Part shown: piece by piece, positions 1 to 12,638 of the stretch
Layout of the letters: the number at the start of each line of letters is the position of its first letter
How positions within the stretch are numbered: the stretch's first letter is position 1
NCBI RefSeq assembly: GCF_000346465.2
Contig: NC_034011.1
Location: forward strand, 10,323,458-10,387,457
Direction: 5' to 3'
Length of the DNA stretch: 64,000 nt
From: Prunus persica
Taxonomy: Eukaryota; Streptophyta; Magnoliopsida; Rosales; Rosaceae
Translations under genes and position numbers: made by a program
Notes under the pieces: generated by a model
The model's database searches: none
What the model saw: only the letters and a program-made list of their open reading frames with translations
What the model was told of the DNA's origin: nothing

Positions 1-1098
1 CTTTTTTGCTAGAATAGATAAAAATCCCATTTTTCTTGGTATTTAAAGTAAAAAGATCTTTCTTTTGAAAAATCTGCCACCCATTATTAAAAGATTAGGA
101 ATCTCACACCAGCATTTTCTATAAATATGAGAGGAGGTGAACAGATCAAAGGACAGCCAAAAAATCAATAAAAACAAGAACTTTCAAGATCACAATTAAC
201 AAACTCAAAATGATCACCTGATCTCAAAAGCCTTCAAACACTGAAGTAACCAAAACTCATTGAGCCACAAGAAACAAGGCAGCTATAATTCAAAATCTCT
301 AATTTAAGTTCAGTTCAGAGAAATAGTTATACAAAGCGAGATTTCTCTCGTTACAAATTTGGTTCAGCATAAGCCAAATCAAGCAGAGTCCGGATTTTTA
401 CAAATATGAAAACCTCAACAAATTTATGGAGAGTCTGGATCGAGCAAAACAGGTACCGGAGTGCAGTTCCAGCTCAGTAAACATCAAATCCAGTCACTTA
501 TGCCCCTTTCAGACAATAGAGGCTCCAATTTTGCCCTTCAAAAAGCCTTCCAGGGCTTGAAATAGAGTAATGCTCTGCCAAACTCGAATGTTGGTATCGA
601 TTTACAACTGAAGCTTGACAGTTGAAGGTGTTGATGATCCAACCCAGCACAGACATACCCAGTCTAGTCCGGATCAAAAGTAGCTATCTAGGCAGAAATT
701 GAAGTCCAACGCTCTTTTGTCTCTTTTAGAGTTGGTTTTTCCCTTTTGAGCTTTGTAAAAGGCAGTTCTTCCTGAAAACAATTCACTTTCTTATCATTTA
801 TTCTGGCCAGAACTACCAGTTTTGTACTGTGAAAAATTGTGAAGTCCTCACCAGTCTGAGACAAGAAAAGAACTTACTTGGGAAATATTCCTCACCCAAA
901 CTCACAACCGCTTGTTTAGAAGTTAATAACTTGGGACGCAAGTTATCTATTTTTAAGGAGTCTGCTAGGGTTTTTATTGCTAGCAGTGGCACGCTCATAC
1001 ACAAAAGAAAGTTGACTTGTTGATCACAAATGGTTTTCAACCCAATGAGGTACTTTACCCTACCATCATAGGAACAAATCTAAAACGGGTGAACAGCA
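1..1098. other. Unassigned AT-rich sequence
   Basis: I see no coding region, RNA gene or clear repeat border. Short open frames near 813-1040 run on both strands, lack recognisable domains and overlap each other. The stretch abuts a Copia protease fragment and could be the eroded 5' part of that element, but no LTR or primer-binding site is visible. Confidence 0.4.
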
Positions 1099-1548
1099 AT
1101 GATGGGTGATAACTCCATTGTTGGTCTTGCTGTTGCTGCTTCTGCAAATTTATGTGTTTCTGACCCTATTCCAACTACTGGCTCCAATACTTGGATAATT
1201 GACATTGGTGCTTCTGATCATATGACTTATAATGCTAAATTATTAATGAGTTGTCTAGTAACACCCGTGACCTATACATAACTAGTGTTAATGGCTTGCC
1301 TCTCAATTACTAGCGAGGGCACAATCTTTCTCACTCTTACTCTGTCCTTGTCTCGTGTCTTTCTAGTTCCCATTATCTATTGTAACTTGTTATCTGTTGG
1401 TCGATTACTTGATACACTTAATGCTTCTGCTACTTTCTATCCTACACATTACTCTTTTCAGGATCTCAAGACTCACGAGACTATTAGGCACGGTAAACAG
1501 ATAATATGGTTATATTATTTGACATTGCTTTTTGCACCAATTCGTTGA
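1099..1548 (+). pseudogene. Ty1/Copia protease fragment, degenerate
   Basis: Two short consecutive frames give the Copia aspartic-protease region. The first contains WIIDIGASDHMT, the usual W-D-S-G-A-(S/T)-D-H-M signature with the catalytic Asp kept but the Ser of DSG changed to Ile. The second contains CNLLSVGRLL, the conserved downstream protease segment (usually NLLSV..L), followed by pre-integrase-like residues. A TAA stop near 1278-1280 separates the two. In the family this region matures Gag-Pol. Here gag, integrase, RT and LTRs are absent, so it is a dead relic. It is followed directly by a minus-strand CACTA relic, so the junction is probably an insertion or deletion breakpoint. Confidence 0.75.
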
Positions 1549-3273
1549 TAAACCTCTTCGTATGCCCATTCTTTTCAAATCAAGACGAGCTTTGATCGTG
1601 TCCTTCGTCTTGCCATCAATATCTAGAATCGTGCCCATCAATGTGTCAAAGACATTTTTCTCAACATGCATAACGTCAAGATTGTAATGTCCAGTTCAAA
1701 TGTGTAGAAGGTCTGGTCTGACTAATTATTTTCCCAAACGGTTAAGCTGTTTCAAGATCTCATCATCAGACCATTCACTAGGTCTGAGGCAACACTCTGT
1801 GTTCCCGTCGAACTCTTTATCCTTTTTCTGCCACTCGTGGTCCCATGGCAACCATCTCCGATGACCAAGATACCAAACTTTTCCAGGGTGCCAACCAGAA
1901 GTTACATCTTCCTTGTATATAGGGCATGCCATATAACCCTTTGTGGTCCACCCAAAAATCATTGCATATGCGGGAAAATCATTCACAGTCCACATAACTG
2001 CTACCTGCAAAGTGAACATCTTCTCGGTGGATTTATCGTACGTGCGCACACCATTTGTCCATAAATCCTTGAACTCATCAACCAACGACCTTAAGTAAAC
2101 ATCGATTGACCTGCTAGGAGCCTCAGTTATCAAAATAATCATCATCATGTACTCTTTTTTCATGCATTTCCAAGGCGGCAAATTATATGGGAATACGAAA
2201 ATCGGCCAAGTGTTGTGGTGTTGGTTTAGAACCCGTACAAATTGAAATCGTCAGTGATAAGTCTCAATCTAACATTTCGTGGATCAGCAGCAAACTCGGG
2301 GGACGTTTGATCAAACTCTTTCCATACCTCCCATCTGCAGGATGCCGCATCACATCGTCGTCTACCCGTTTTTTCTTATGCCATCTCATGTCTGTGGCAG
2401 TATGCGTCGACATTACAATCGCTGCAGCCTAGGTTTCAAGGGCAGATATCGCATGACTTTTTGTGGGATCTTAGTACTTCTATTCTGAGATGTCATTTTG
2501 AACCTCGACTCATTGCATATAGGGCATGTATCCAATGTTTCATATTCTTTGTAGAATAACATGCAATTGTTTTTGCAAGCGTGAATTTTTTCATAATCCA
2601 ATCCAAGACAATTCAACACCTTTTGCGTGTGCTTATGGTCTTTTGGCAAACAATTGTCCGTCTGAAGCATTATCTTGAAAACCCCCAAAAAGTAATCGAA
2701 ACACAGGTTCGACATACGATACTTTATTTTTTGGTGCATTAGCTCCACAGTCGCTGTGAGAACAGAAAAGCTCTCGCACCCCAGGTATAACTCTTGGTTG
2801 GCATTTTTTAACAGTTGTTCATATTGTTCAAACTCTGCATTGTCTATTGGGGTAGGCACGTCATCTTCCCCTTCCTGATTGATGTTGGTCGATGCAAATG
2901 GAAAAGCATCATTTATAATATCCATGACTTGTTCATTAGGATCCATAATAAGTTCAATATTGTCCACCCTTGTGGCATTTGAAGACGAAGCATTGTTTAA
3001 TTGTTCCCCGTGAAGGTTCCAAATGCTATATGTCTCAATCATTCTATTCCTTACTAAATGAAATCCAACATTTTCAATTGTCTCCCATAACGTGTTGTTA
3101 CACCTCCTACAAGGACAACAGATTCTAGTTGCACCAAGGTTGTGTGTACGTGCAAACTCAATAAAATCCTCGATTCCATCCAAGTATTCGTCTGCGCATC
3201 TATTCAGGTTCTGTATCCACCTCCTGCTCATAATTCCTGGAACCACAATCACAAAAACTTCATACGAAGTCAT
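1549..3273 (-). pseudogene. CACTA (En/Spm) tnp2 transposase relic
   Basis: On the minus strand the start at about 3273 opens a frame with the transposase-associated zinc-binding region (CPCRRCNN, then a WNLHGE motif). It runs through HKHTQKVLNCLGLDYEKIHACKNNCMLFYKEY, quoted here only by its ends: HKHTQKVLN and NNCMLFYKEY, typical of plant tnp2 before the Transposase_21 domain. The frame ends near 2413 after IPQKVMRYLPLKPRLQRL. A second frame (2181-1726) resumes with PPWKCMKKEYMMM and WTVNDFPAYAM, hallmarks of Transposase_21. The sequence between still encodes recognisable tnp2 but in shifted frames with stops. No C-terminal region and no CACTA termini could be assigned. Known role of the family: cut-and-paste transposase. 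This copy is inactive. Confidence 0.85.
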
Positions 3274-3310
3274 AATGTCACATTATGCCTCCAGTAAGGG
3301 CCCTATCTCA

Positions 3311-3531
3311 TTCGGGAATGGATAGTCATGTCACATAATTTATGGCTACATGAGATTAGATTTCGACGTGGATGAATTTCGGCAGCATCTCGATACAGTT
3401 CTTGAGGTGTACCGTAGGTATAAAATACATACGTACCACCCGAAGAACGTACAGAGATGACACCGAAATCTCCACAATCGAAACCTAATCCTGTAGCCGT
3501 ACATTACGTGACATGACTATTCATTCCCCAA
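3311..3531. repeat. Long imperfect inverted repeat (220-bp hairpin)
   Basis: The segment starting TTCGGGAATGGATAGTCATG reappears inverted at the end (CATGACTATTCATTCCCC). Pairing continues inward with mismatches (GGCTAC/GTAGCC, AGATTTCGA/TCGAAACCT, TTTCGGCAGCATCTC/GAGATGACACCGAAA) to an AT-rich centre near 3422. Arms are about 105 bp with almost no loop. Transcribed, it would fold into one long hairpin. It may be a foldback transposon remnant, a CACTA subterminal palindrome or a hairpin small-RNA locus; the sequence alone does not decide. Confidence 0.7.
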
Positions 3532-5012
3532 CTGTCGTAATAATGGGACAATTCAAGGATTAATTGGATCGCAGTCATGCTTTACGCATCCATGTATGAA
3601 ATCTAACTAATTTCGAATGGGAAACCAAGTTTTACTAAAAATAAAAAACAAAGTACGAAGTGAATTTCAATTAACTTCGTACATCACAACACAATATGCT
3701 ACGTCACGCACAATTTAACAACATAATATAAATATAACTTCACAAAAAAAAAATATAAACATAACAAACTAAGTTTAACATAATGTAATTAATTTTATAT
3801 TTTTAAAATATAAAATGAATCAAATACCTTCTCAATCGTTCTCCACCAATTGCTAATTACAAATATCCCTAAATAGAACAAAATTAATAGCGTTAGTATG
3901 AATTTACATTAATACTTTTAAACTAACGACAAAAAATATTTATCCAATGAACGTACTGAATTCCCAGCAGAAGCAGAAGCAGAGGCAGAGGCAGAGGTAG
4001 TAGTGCATTCCCTTTTAATCTATTTGTTGTTTCTTTGAACTCTTCATTCGTAAGATCTGCAAATCGATTGACGCTTAACACTTGAATGATTTGTTTGCGT
4101 TGTTATTGGAAGATTCTATAAATGCAACATTTTCCTTAAATGTCTTGAAACACTTTAAATTCTCGTTAATGTCGTTGTATACTCGGCCATTATGAACTAG
4201 TCATTACTCGTATCTCCCATGCATAGATGCATCTTGCAGACTACAAGAAGTGGCTTCACAAGACCAAGCCCCCAACATGAGGATGAAGCCCAAACAAATA
4301 CCTAACTTGCACAGTTGGTTATTAATCAAGTCCTAAACTATGAGGTAGTGGTTTGTTTGTTTTGTTCTACCATTCCAAAATGGTTGTTTAGTCTATATTC
4401 TTGTTAATTTTATGTTCAATGGAATTGAATTTAATATGTACGGTATCAATTGTAGATATTTTGTTTTATTTTTTTGTCGAATTTGAATCAGATATTTTAT
4501 CCCAATATATTAGTTTTATGTATTTAATTATAATGATTATGTTAATAGGTTGTTGATTAACTATTCTCACAACTTTTCTCTCCAAGAGAAGAGTTCCATT
4601 TTAGATCATTTGCTATGGCATATTGGACACAACCTTCAAATAAAACAATTTTCACATTGAAAAAAATGAAGAAGAAAATTGTTAAGCTTGAATTAGATCC
4701 TCATTTGCTAGTCCTTCAACTTGTTAGAGTTTGAATAGGACAACGCCTTTATTTTGTTCCACATTGGAAGAGAGTAGCTTCCGCAAATGGTTTACAAGCC
4801 CAACTCACTATAGATTTCTTGCTCACTTGAAACACTAAGTAGGAAGTGGGCCTAATGGAATGGAAATTGGCCTCACCTTTGGATTGGGCTTCGAATATAT
4901 AAGCCATATGTATATAATTGTCAAAGATTGGGTCTTTGGGCTCTGTTGATTAAATTAATATTTTTTATTAATTAGAAATTCATTTTTTTAGATAATATCA
5001 TGATCCAATTAA
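3532..5012. other. Unassigned intergenic sequence
   Basis: AT-rich sequence without a convincing open frame. A short purine-rich hexamer run (AGAAGC/AGAGGC) occurs around 3965-3995. No LTR, TIR or gene could be recognised up to the TSD of the next element. Confidence 0.4.
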
Positions 5013-5017
5013 AATTT

Positions 5018-6462
5018 TGTGAGGCACAAAAATGTCACGGGAAGCCCAAAGACATTCGAAGCCCAATATAACATATAATGTCGGTCATGTGTTAATTCAA
5101 GCTGTATTTTAGGAGTTAATTTATTAAATAAATATATAAATAGTGTACATGCTATGCCAAATCAATAATACATTTTTCCTATGCCAATCACCTACCAAGC
5201 TCACATGAACCCAAGTCATGTGGTTTACGGGGCTTGCACGAGGGATTGTGATATTGAAGGTTACAGAGGTTCACAAGGCCCACAGAAGCTCTTAGATAAT
5301 AGAGACTTTGGGCTAGCTACTTGGGAGCACCAAACTCCAAGCCCATTACTTAGAGCCCTCAAACGTGGGTGAGCAAACGAGATATTTTTCAAGCACTTCC
5401 TTTTATCCATAGGAAATAGTCATTTTCCAAATGCCTAGCTTTACCCGTTGGAAACAAGCCTTTTCCAGCACATCCTATTACCCGCTGGAAACAAGCAGTC
5501 TCCAGCACTTCCCTTTACCCATAGGAAATAATCAGTTCATGGTACCTAACTTCATCTACTGGAAAATAGCATGCTCTAGTGCTTCCTTTTAACCGCTGAA
5601 AATAGGTTGGTTCCAGCACCTCTCTTTACCTATTGGAAATATAGAAAAACCCTCACCCTCTATAAATTGGCATTCATGGCTCAAGCAAAGGAAACCAATT
5701 TTTCTTCAGCCAACACTTCCTCACTCGGCTGCTGCAAGCATCCCAGCAGCCATCAACCCCCTTCAGCAACCACCATACCACTTTCCTTCCTCTATTCAAC
5801 TGCTACAAGCATTGCGGTGGCCATCCCAACAATTCCTTAGTTGTCACAACCATTTCTTCTATTTTCCTATCATTGAAATCCTCCATTTTCCCTATAAAGC
5901 CTCACAAACCATAACTCCCAGCTTTTCTTTCTATCTCAATACCCTTCAAAGCTATAAACATCATAGCTCTCAAGCCTCAAGCTTTTCCTTTTATCCTCCC
6001 ACCTCTAGAACTCATAAATTTCTCTAGAATCATTGTCGCAAACACCATACCCTTCAAAGTCTTAAGCTTTTCTTTCCTTAGCCATGCTCTTTGAAACCCC
6101 ATTCATTTGACTTCTATAAGCATCCCAACAACTATCACAGCCAAACAATCAAACCACCATAGCCATAGCTTCAAACAATAAATTATCAACACCAAACTCA
6201 AACATATCCAACACCAAGCCAAGCACATGCTTTCTCATTTGCTAAAGGTGTGGGTCTTTAGGTCCCACACTCCAAGCTCAAAACACGCAGCCGTTGAAAG
6301 AAGAACAAAGTACTCCCCTGGGACTTGCTTCTCCCTCAGGATACTTTGGGCCTAGTTCTCGCTAACTTAGACAAAGGGGCAACGAAATCTTCATTCATCA
6401 CTCTATGGTGATCCAAGAATCAACATGCCCGGATGAGCCTTCGGAGGAAAAAGACCCCAACA
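5018..6462 (+). repeat. LARD 5' LTR
   Basis: Starts TGTGAGGC and ends CCCCAACA, with TSD AATTT immediately upstream and a PBS-like TGGCGACTCG just downstream. It contains repeats of a 'CCGCTGGAAACAAGC'-like phrase around 5460-5560. It pairs with the copy at 9235-10769. Confidence 0.9.
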
Positions 6463-9234
6463 TAAATGGCGACTCGTCTAGGGACTAGGCCATTAGTCTT
6501 GTAGTGGCTCTTGAAAAATCACAAGGTTTATTCATACAACTGCATTACAGCAAAATTTAAAGATAAGAGCATTCTCTTTGATTTTGCTTTGTTCTGTTGT
6601 TCTTTAAATAAAAAAAAGGGGGATGCAAAAGCATTTCTAATATTTTCTCTTATGTTGTAGATATACCTTCTCAGACAAAACATCTTGCAAGAGGCCTAAG
6701 GGGGCTTAGGCAAATCCGTCATAGCAAGCTGCACATGCAAACTCCAAATGACTTGGGGGCTTCATGCCAACCAAAAGAGAGAGACTACAATCCAGAAGCT
6801 GCTGTAAATTTCAGTTTTCCTCCTAGAGGAAAGCAAATTGTTTGTTACTTATCTGGAGGAAAATAAGCTGTATGTATCTCTTCCAGCTTCTCGCTTGGCC
6901 TCTTCCTTCTCATCTTCAGTCTGCTTCTTCCAAAGATCTTCTTTGAAGCAAGTTGCAGGAAAAAAAAAATTTACAAGCAGGCCTCTGCTCTGTTTCTCGA
7001 CCCCGAGTAAGCCAAAGAGAATATAACCCAACTCTACAACCAATTGTTGACCCCAACAAGCTGACCTGGGGGCTTCATGCCAAGCAAATTCAAGGAAGGA
7101 CACCGTGCCATCCAAACAAGCAAACCCATCCACCTTTTTTGCCATACAATGTAAATCATCTCTTTGATTACAACTAGATAATCTTGCATTATGGTGACAA
7201 AATGTTTTCTATTTTCCCCTTTTGAAACAAGCCAAGTTACATTCTTCCAGCACCTACTCCATAAGTAAAGAATTTCCAGCACTTGCCCTATTTCAATCAT
7301 CCTTCCAGCACATGCCATATTTCAAACATTCTGCCAGTTTCAAATCCTCTAAAAGCCTTCATATCGCAAGTCAAGGTGCAAGAAACCAAAACTCACCTTC
7401 ATGCTGCCAAATTCCTAGCAAATTACTAAGAAGATGACACTCCTCATGCTTTGGAGCCTCTCAATCAAGTCTGAAAAAGATACACTAGCCAAGAATCAGA
7501 TGCCGAAAAGGGATGCTTATTTTATGAAGATGAATGTTTCAACACCTGGACTTACATCATTGCTCTCATTTTCTTCACACAAAAAAAAAAAAAAAACTCC
7601 TGCAAAATAGAGAGATGATGCATAAGCGGCAAGCAAACTCATCAACCAAGCATTTGACAAATTCACATGGCATAAAACCAATCCACTGGCCAAGAAATTT
7701 CAGTTCATTCAAGCATTCCAAGCAATTCAAGCATTTCAAGCAAATTGAAGAACTCATGTTCTTGCGACAAAACCATACAACATCATGCTCTCACGACAAT
7801 ATTGCTCAAGATCATGCTCTAGTAATGCCCAGATCAACACTCAATGCCAAGAGAAAGGACATGCTAAATTCTCAAACAAAAGCAACATGCCAAGCAAAAC
7901 TTATATACAAGTTTTTCAACCATTCTAGCTGAAACATCCCACATTTGAAAAATCACTAGAAATCAAGCTTCATTTTTTCAAAATTTCGTTGCATTTAGAG
8001 CTAGGGAAGCATGTCAAATAGATTCGTGGAACATACCATGCAGCAGAAACTGCACAAATCCCAGCAACTTAGATACATGGGGTAATTTCATCCATTTTGC
8101 TCCTTACGGCAGCTCAGCCCATTTGTAGCTGCCGGAAGAAAAAAAAAAACCCCTACATTCTTCCACCCTAATCTTTTCATCTATTCTGTCTCTCAAAATT
8201 CCCTCTCCCCTTACTTTGAACCCCTGTTTCTCATGGGAAATCAAAGCCCTCTTTCTCTCTAATGCTAAACTCATAAATGCTCAGCTACCCTGCCATGAAC
8301 TTCTCAAGCCAAGCCAAGATATTCATCTATAAGCAACTGTTGGTTTTGTTGAAAAATGAAACCAAGGTGTTTGCTAAGGCTCCATGAACCTTTCGAAGCA
8401 CCCTTGGGGCCTGATTCTTAAACTTAGACACAGGGCTGCTGAAACAAAAAAGCCCCTACATAAATGCCAAAACCCAAACACTCAAGCACATGCACCATGC
8501 TAAATAGCCAAAAAGCTATATTAAACCATGTCACTTTAGCCAATACCAAGCGTACAAGCTAATACCAAGCATACACGCCAATGCCAAACATCCAAGCCAA
8601 TACCAAGGATACAAGCCAAAGCCAAGCGTACAAGCCAATACCAAGCATATAAGCCCAAAATCAAGCATACATGCCAATACCAAGCATCCAAATCAAATAC
8701 TAAGAATACATGTCAACATCAAGCATACATGCCAATACCAAATATACACGTCAAAACCAAGCATGCAAGCCAATATCAAGCATACAAAACTAATGCAACT
8801 CTTGCAAACTGCAACAATAAGAAAATAAGACAACTTTTTGTAACCCCAGTAAGTAAACTCCGATATTACAATGTCTAGGAAAGTTCTTCAAGGTGACACC
8901 TTCGGTGTCTAAGAAGATTGGGTTTTAAGCTAGACCATTGCGACCGCTCCAACCTTTCCGGAAAAGACTTGGCTGTGATTTCGAAGACTCTTGACTGGTT
9001 ATCCTTGAGTTGCTCATCGTTACATATATATATAACCAAGCTAACAGTTGCCAAAACCATGCTAATCTTCATGCCAAGAAAAACAAAACAACTATGGCCA
9101 AGCAAGCAAGCACGGATGTTTAATGCATATTGAAGAATCAGCCATGGCATGCCATTGCCAATTACTTTGGGCTAAAATTGATTATTGGGCCTATCTCGCT
9201 GCCACTTCATAGCCCCAATAATCAAGGGGGCTAA
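6463..9234 (+). other. LARD interior, non-coding, with older LTR-like relic
   Basis: No gag, protease, RT or integrase similarity in any frame. The part around 8075-8457 resembles, in order-changed blocks, the end of the LARD-family solo LTR found reversed at 34236-34560. Shared phrases include TGCTCCTTACGGCAGC, GTAGCTGCCGG and an end AAAAAGCCCCTACA, here followed by TAAATGCC, which resembles the TAAATGGC after LTR1. This suggests an older LTR end trapped in the interior. A minisatellite follows. Confidence 0.6.
8535..8795 (+). repeat. Minisatellite, about 19-20 bp unit
   Basis: About a dozen imperfect copies of CAAGCCAATACCAAGCATA run in tandem inside the LARD interior. Unit variation is mainly substitutions (CGTACAAG, CATACACG, CATGCAAG). 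No coding frame is preserved. Confidence 0.85.
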
Positions 9235-10769
9235 TGTTGAGGCCCAAAAAAGTCACGGGAAGCCTAAAAACATTCGAAGCCCAATATAACATATAATATT
9301 GGTCATGCATTAATGCAAGCTGTATTTTAGGAATTAATTTATTAAATAAATATATATATATATATATAGTGTACATGCTATGCCAAATCAATAATACATT
9401 TTTCCTATGCCAATCACCTACCAAGCTCACATGAACCCAAGTCGTGTGGTTTATGGGGCTTGCATGAGGGATTGTGGTGTGGAAGGTTGTGGAGGTTCAC
9501 AAGGCCCACGGAAGCTCTTGGATAATGGAGACTTTGGGCTAGCTACTTGGGAGCACCAAAGTCTAAGCCCATTACTTAGAGTCCTCCAATGTGGGTGAGC
9601 AAAGGAGATATTTTTCAAGCACTTCGTTTTACCCATAGGAAATAGTCATTTTTCAAATACCTAGCTTTACCCGTTGGAAACAAGCCTTTTCTAGCACTTC
9701 CTATTACCCGCTGGAAACAAGCAATCTCCAGCGCCTCCTTTTACCCATAGGAAATAATCAGTTCATGGTACGTAACTTCATCTACTAGAAAATAGCATGC
9801 TCCAGTGCTTCTTTTTAACCGCTGAAAATAGGCTGGTTGTATCACCTCCCTTTACCTATTGGAAATATAGAAAAACCCTCACCCTCTGTCAATTGGCATT
9901 CATGGCTCAAGCAAAGGACACCAATTTTTCTTCAGCCAACACTTCCTCACTCGGTTGCTGCGAGCATCCCAGCAGCCATCAACCCCCTTCAGCAACCACC
10001 ATACCACTTTCCTTCCTCTATTCAGCTGCTGCAAGCATTCCAGCGGCCATCCCAACCATTCCTTAGTTATCACAACCATTTCTTCTATTTTCTTAGCATT
10101 GAAATCCTCCATTTTCCCTATAAAGCCTCACAAACCATAACTCCCAGCTTTTCTTTCTTTCTCAATACCCTTCCAAGCTATAAACACCATAGCTCTCAAG
10201 CCTCAAGCTTTTCCTTTTATCCTCCCACCTCTAGAACTCATAAATTTCTTTAGAATCATTGTCACAAAAGACCATACCCTTTAAAGTCTTAAGCTTTTCT
10301 TTCCTCAGCATGCTCTTTGAGACCCCATTCATTTGACTTCTATAAGCATCCCAACAACTATCACAGCTAAACAATCAAACCACTATAGCCATAGCTTAAA
10401 ACAATAAATTATCAACACCAAACTTAAACATATCCAACACCAAGCCAAGCACATGCATTCTCATTTGCTAAACTTCTGGGTCTTAAGCTCCCACACTCCA
10501 AGCTCTCATGCCAAGCTCATATAATCTCATATCAATATTAGCAAGTCATCTTCAACTATTCGTCGAGCTGCCGGAAACATCAACACAAAACACGCAGATG
10601 CTGGAAGAAGAACAAAGTACTCCCCTGGGACTTGCTTCTCCCTCGGGATACTTTGGGCCTAGTTCTCGCTAACTCAGACAAAGGGGCAGCGAAGTCTTCA
10701 TTCACCACTGTATGGCAATCCAAGAATCAACAAGCCCGGATGAGCCTTCGGACGAAAAAGACCCCAACA
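9235..10769 (+). repeat. LARD 3' LTR
   Basis: Starts TGTTGAGGCCCAAAAAAG and ends GACCCCAACA, followed by TSD AATTT (10770-10774). It is collinear with the 5' LTR apart from substitutions, a longer (AT)n at 9350-9368 and an extra block of about 80 bp near its end. Confidence 0.9.
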
Positions 10770-10774
10770 AATTT

Positions 10775-12638
10775 GAATTTTGTTTGAACAATTATTACAA
10801 CTGTTGGATGAAGAAGTATCGGACCTCTATGTAACAGACAATTCGTTCAAGCCAGAAGCTATAGAATTTTGGAATCACTTGATCACTTCTCCACAAATAA
10901 TCACTTTATGAGAGAAAAGCATATCATATTGTTCGCTAAAAATCAAAGTCAATATGCTTAGGTTTTGATTTCTGATAGTTTAATCCTGGTGGGCAGTCTC
11001 CTATTTGTGATAGGCTTTGATTTGTGTATGAATTTGATTTATTAATGTATATAGAATATACTTCCAATTGTTTTTATTATGTTTGTAAACACGAATTTCC
11101 TGCGACAAATGAGACAAGAACACGTGTACAAAATAATTTTGTATTAATGAAATTTAGGGTTACAATCTCTGTATTGAATCCTCTGATTCGATCTCCAAAG
11201 TGTTTAAAGAAAATTTGTGTTTGATACAAGGGTCGTAGAGACTTGATCTTGATCAAACAGGTAGCACGAAGCTTGTTTGGTGTTTGGAATTTTTCTATGG
11301 TGAAGGAACCGGCACGTATTTGTTGTGCTTGGTGGCTCTTCCAAAGTAGGGTGAAGAATGCAGAGAGTTTTCTGTTTCTTCTGAGTGCTAGGTTTTTTCT
11401 CCGACCTCTTCTTTCGTCTTGAAGCCTCCTATTTATAGGCTTTTGTCGGCTGCTTGACCTAAATAACTTTCCCTATTTAAAACCTTGATTTGTGGGATTC
11501 TGATTTGATTTAAATCAATTCCCATAATCTGGCCATTTAACCAGATTATCTTTAATTGATTAACCTGATTAATATTTGATTTAAATCAAAGTCAATCACA
11601 GAAGATTCTTTCCTTTAATTTTGTCTTCATCTTGAACCGTTTGATGCACTCCGTCGGATGTCGCCATTTGTCATTTTTGACAACTAATCTGATTTTGATG
11701 AGTCACACGCCACATGGGCGAATTACAGGGCCCACAATTTAATCCACCGAACCCTAATTATTTTCTTGTCAATGGAATTTATTACACCAAAATTTCTTTG
11801 TCTACAATGTTATTTAGTTAATTTCTGATTGTTGTCCAACACAACTTGAAATAATGTCAATTGGCTATATATGAGCTTCTGTTAGTCCTAGTCATTAAAC
11901 TACAAAACAACTGTTATTTTTTCTCCTTGTTTATTCTAGTCCTTAGATTAGAGATGGACATTGGGTACCAATTGGGTATTAGGGGTGCCCAATCATATAG
12001 ATGTTCCCGTTGCCCCATTTTCTTTGGTAATATGAGGCCAGTTTAAGAAATGATTTAGTTTGTCTCCCATCCCACTTGTATTTTATGTAATCTTTCATAA
12101 AATAATAATATAGTTATATAAATATATATAAATATATAATATTACTACATAAATAAATATTATAATATTATATGTAATATTTATTCCCACACTTTCACTA
12201 GAAAAGAAAATGTTGCGTAGTAAAACCATGCATAATTGCATGTGAAAATAATGAAAATGAAAGAAGCCAGGAAAGTAATCGAGCCACATGCTACAGTGGT
12301 CATGCTTTGTTCTTCTGAGAACCCCAAGCAAGAAAATTGCGGATCGGCTTAGGAGAAAGATTTTTATGAACCAAAAATTACACTTTCACGAGACATATCA
12401 TTATTGACCAGAGATAGCAAAACTGTGTTATCCTAATTGCAACTAAGTTTTTCTTCCAACTTAAGGTATAACTTTATTTTAGGGACTTTTCTTGCAATTT
12501 CCCTAGTATAAATACAAGACTTCTCAGCAATTATATATATACAACATAAAAATAAAAGAAAAAAAGGCTAAAGATTGAAAACAGAATGAAGCTAATGAAA
12601 AAGATGAAAAGAAAAAGAAAAAGTAGAGGTACCCTAAA
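10775..12638. other. Unassigned intergenic sequence, possible reversed LTR
   Basis: No supported gene. The part near 11090-11760 reads on the minus strand like a promoter-bearing LTR (a GCCTATAAATAGG-type TATA region at about 11427-11440 and a polypyrimidine leader), but I found no paired TSD. AT-rich simple sequence lies at 12100-12180. Confidence 0.35.

Larger units (their letters stand above)
5018..10769 (+). mobile_element. Non-coding LTR retrotransposon (LARD), complete
   Basis: Two long direct repeats, 5018-6462 and 9235-10769, share nearly all their sequence. They begin TGT(T)GAGGCMCAAAAA and end GACCCCAACA. Target-site duplications AATTT flank the element at 5013-5017 and 10770-10774. 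A PBS-like TGGCGACTCG starts at 6467, a few bases after the 5' LTR, and a purine tract (AATCAAGGGGGCTAA) precedes the 3' LTR. The 2.8-kb interior has no gag or pol similarity, so it must depend on another element's proteins. LTR2 carries about 80 bp near 10508-10587 that LTR1 lacks. The short frames inside the LTRs are duplicated by position and have no domain. Confidence 0.9.

Noticed and set aside
5607..6027. Ser/Pro-rich frames, also present at 9797-10253
   Set aside because: They are in the two LTRs of a LARD, lack domains and differ in length between copies.
11090..11760. Complete solo LTR
   Set aside because: A TATA-like region is visible on the minus strand, but no matching duplications or ends could be found; kept only as a possibility.
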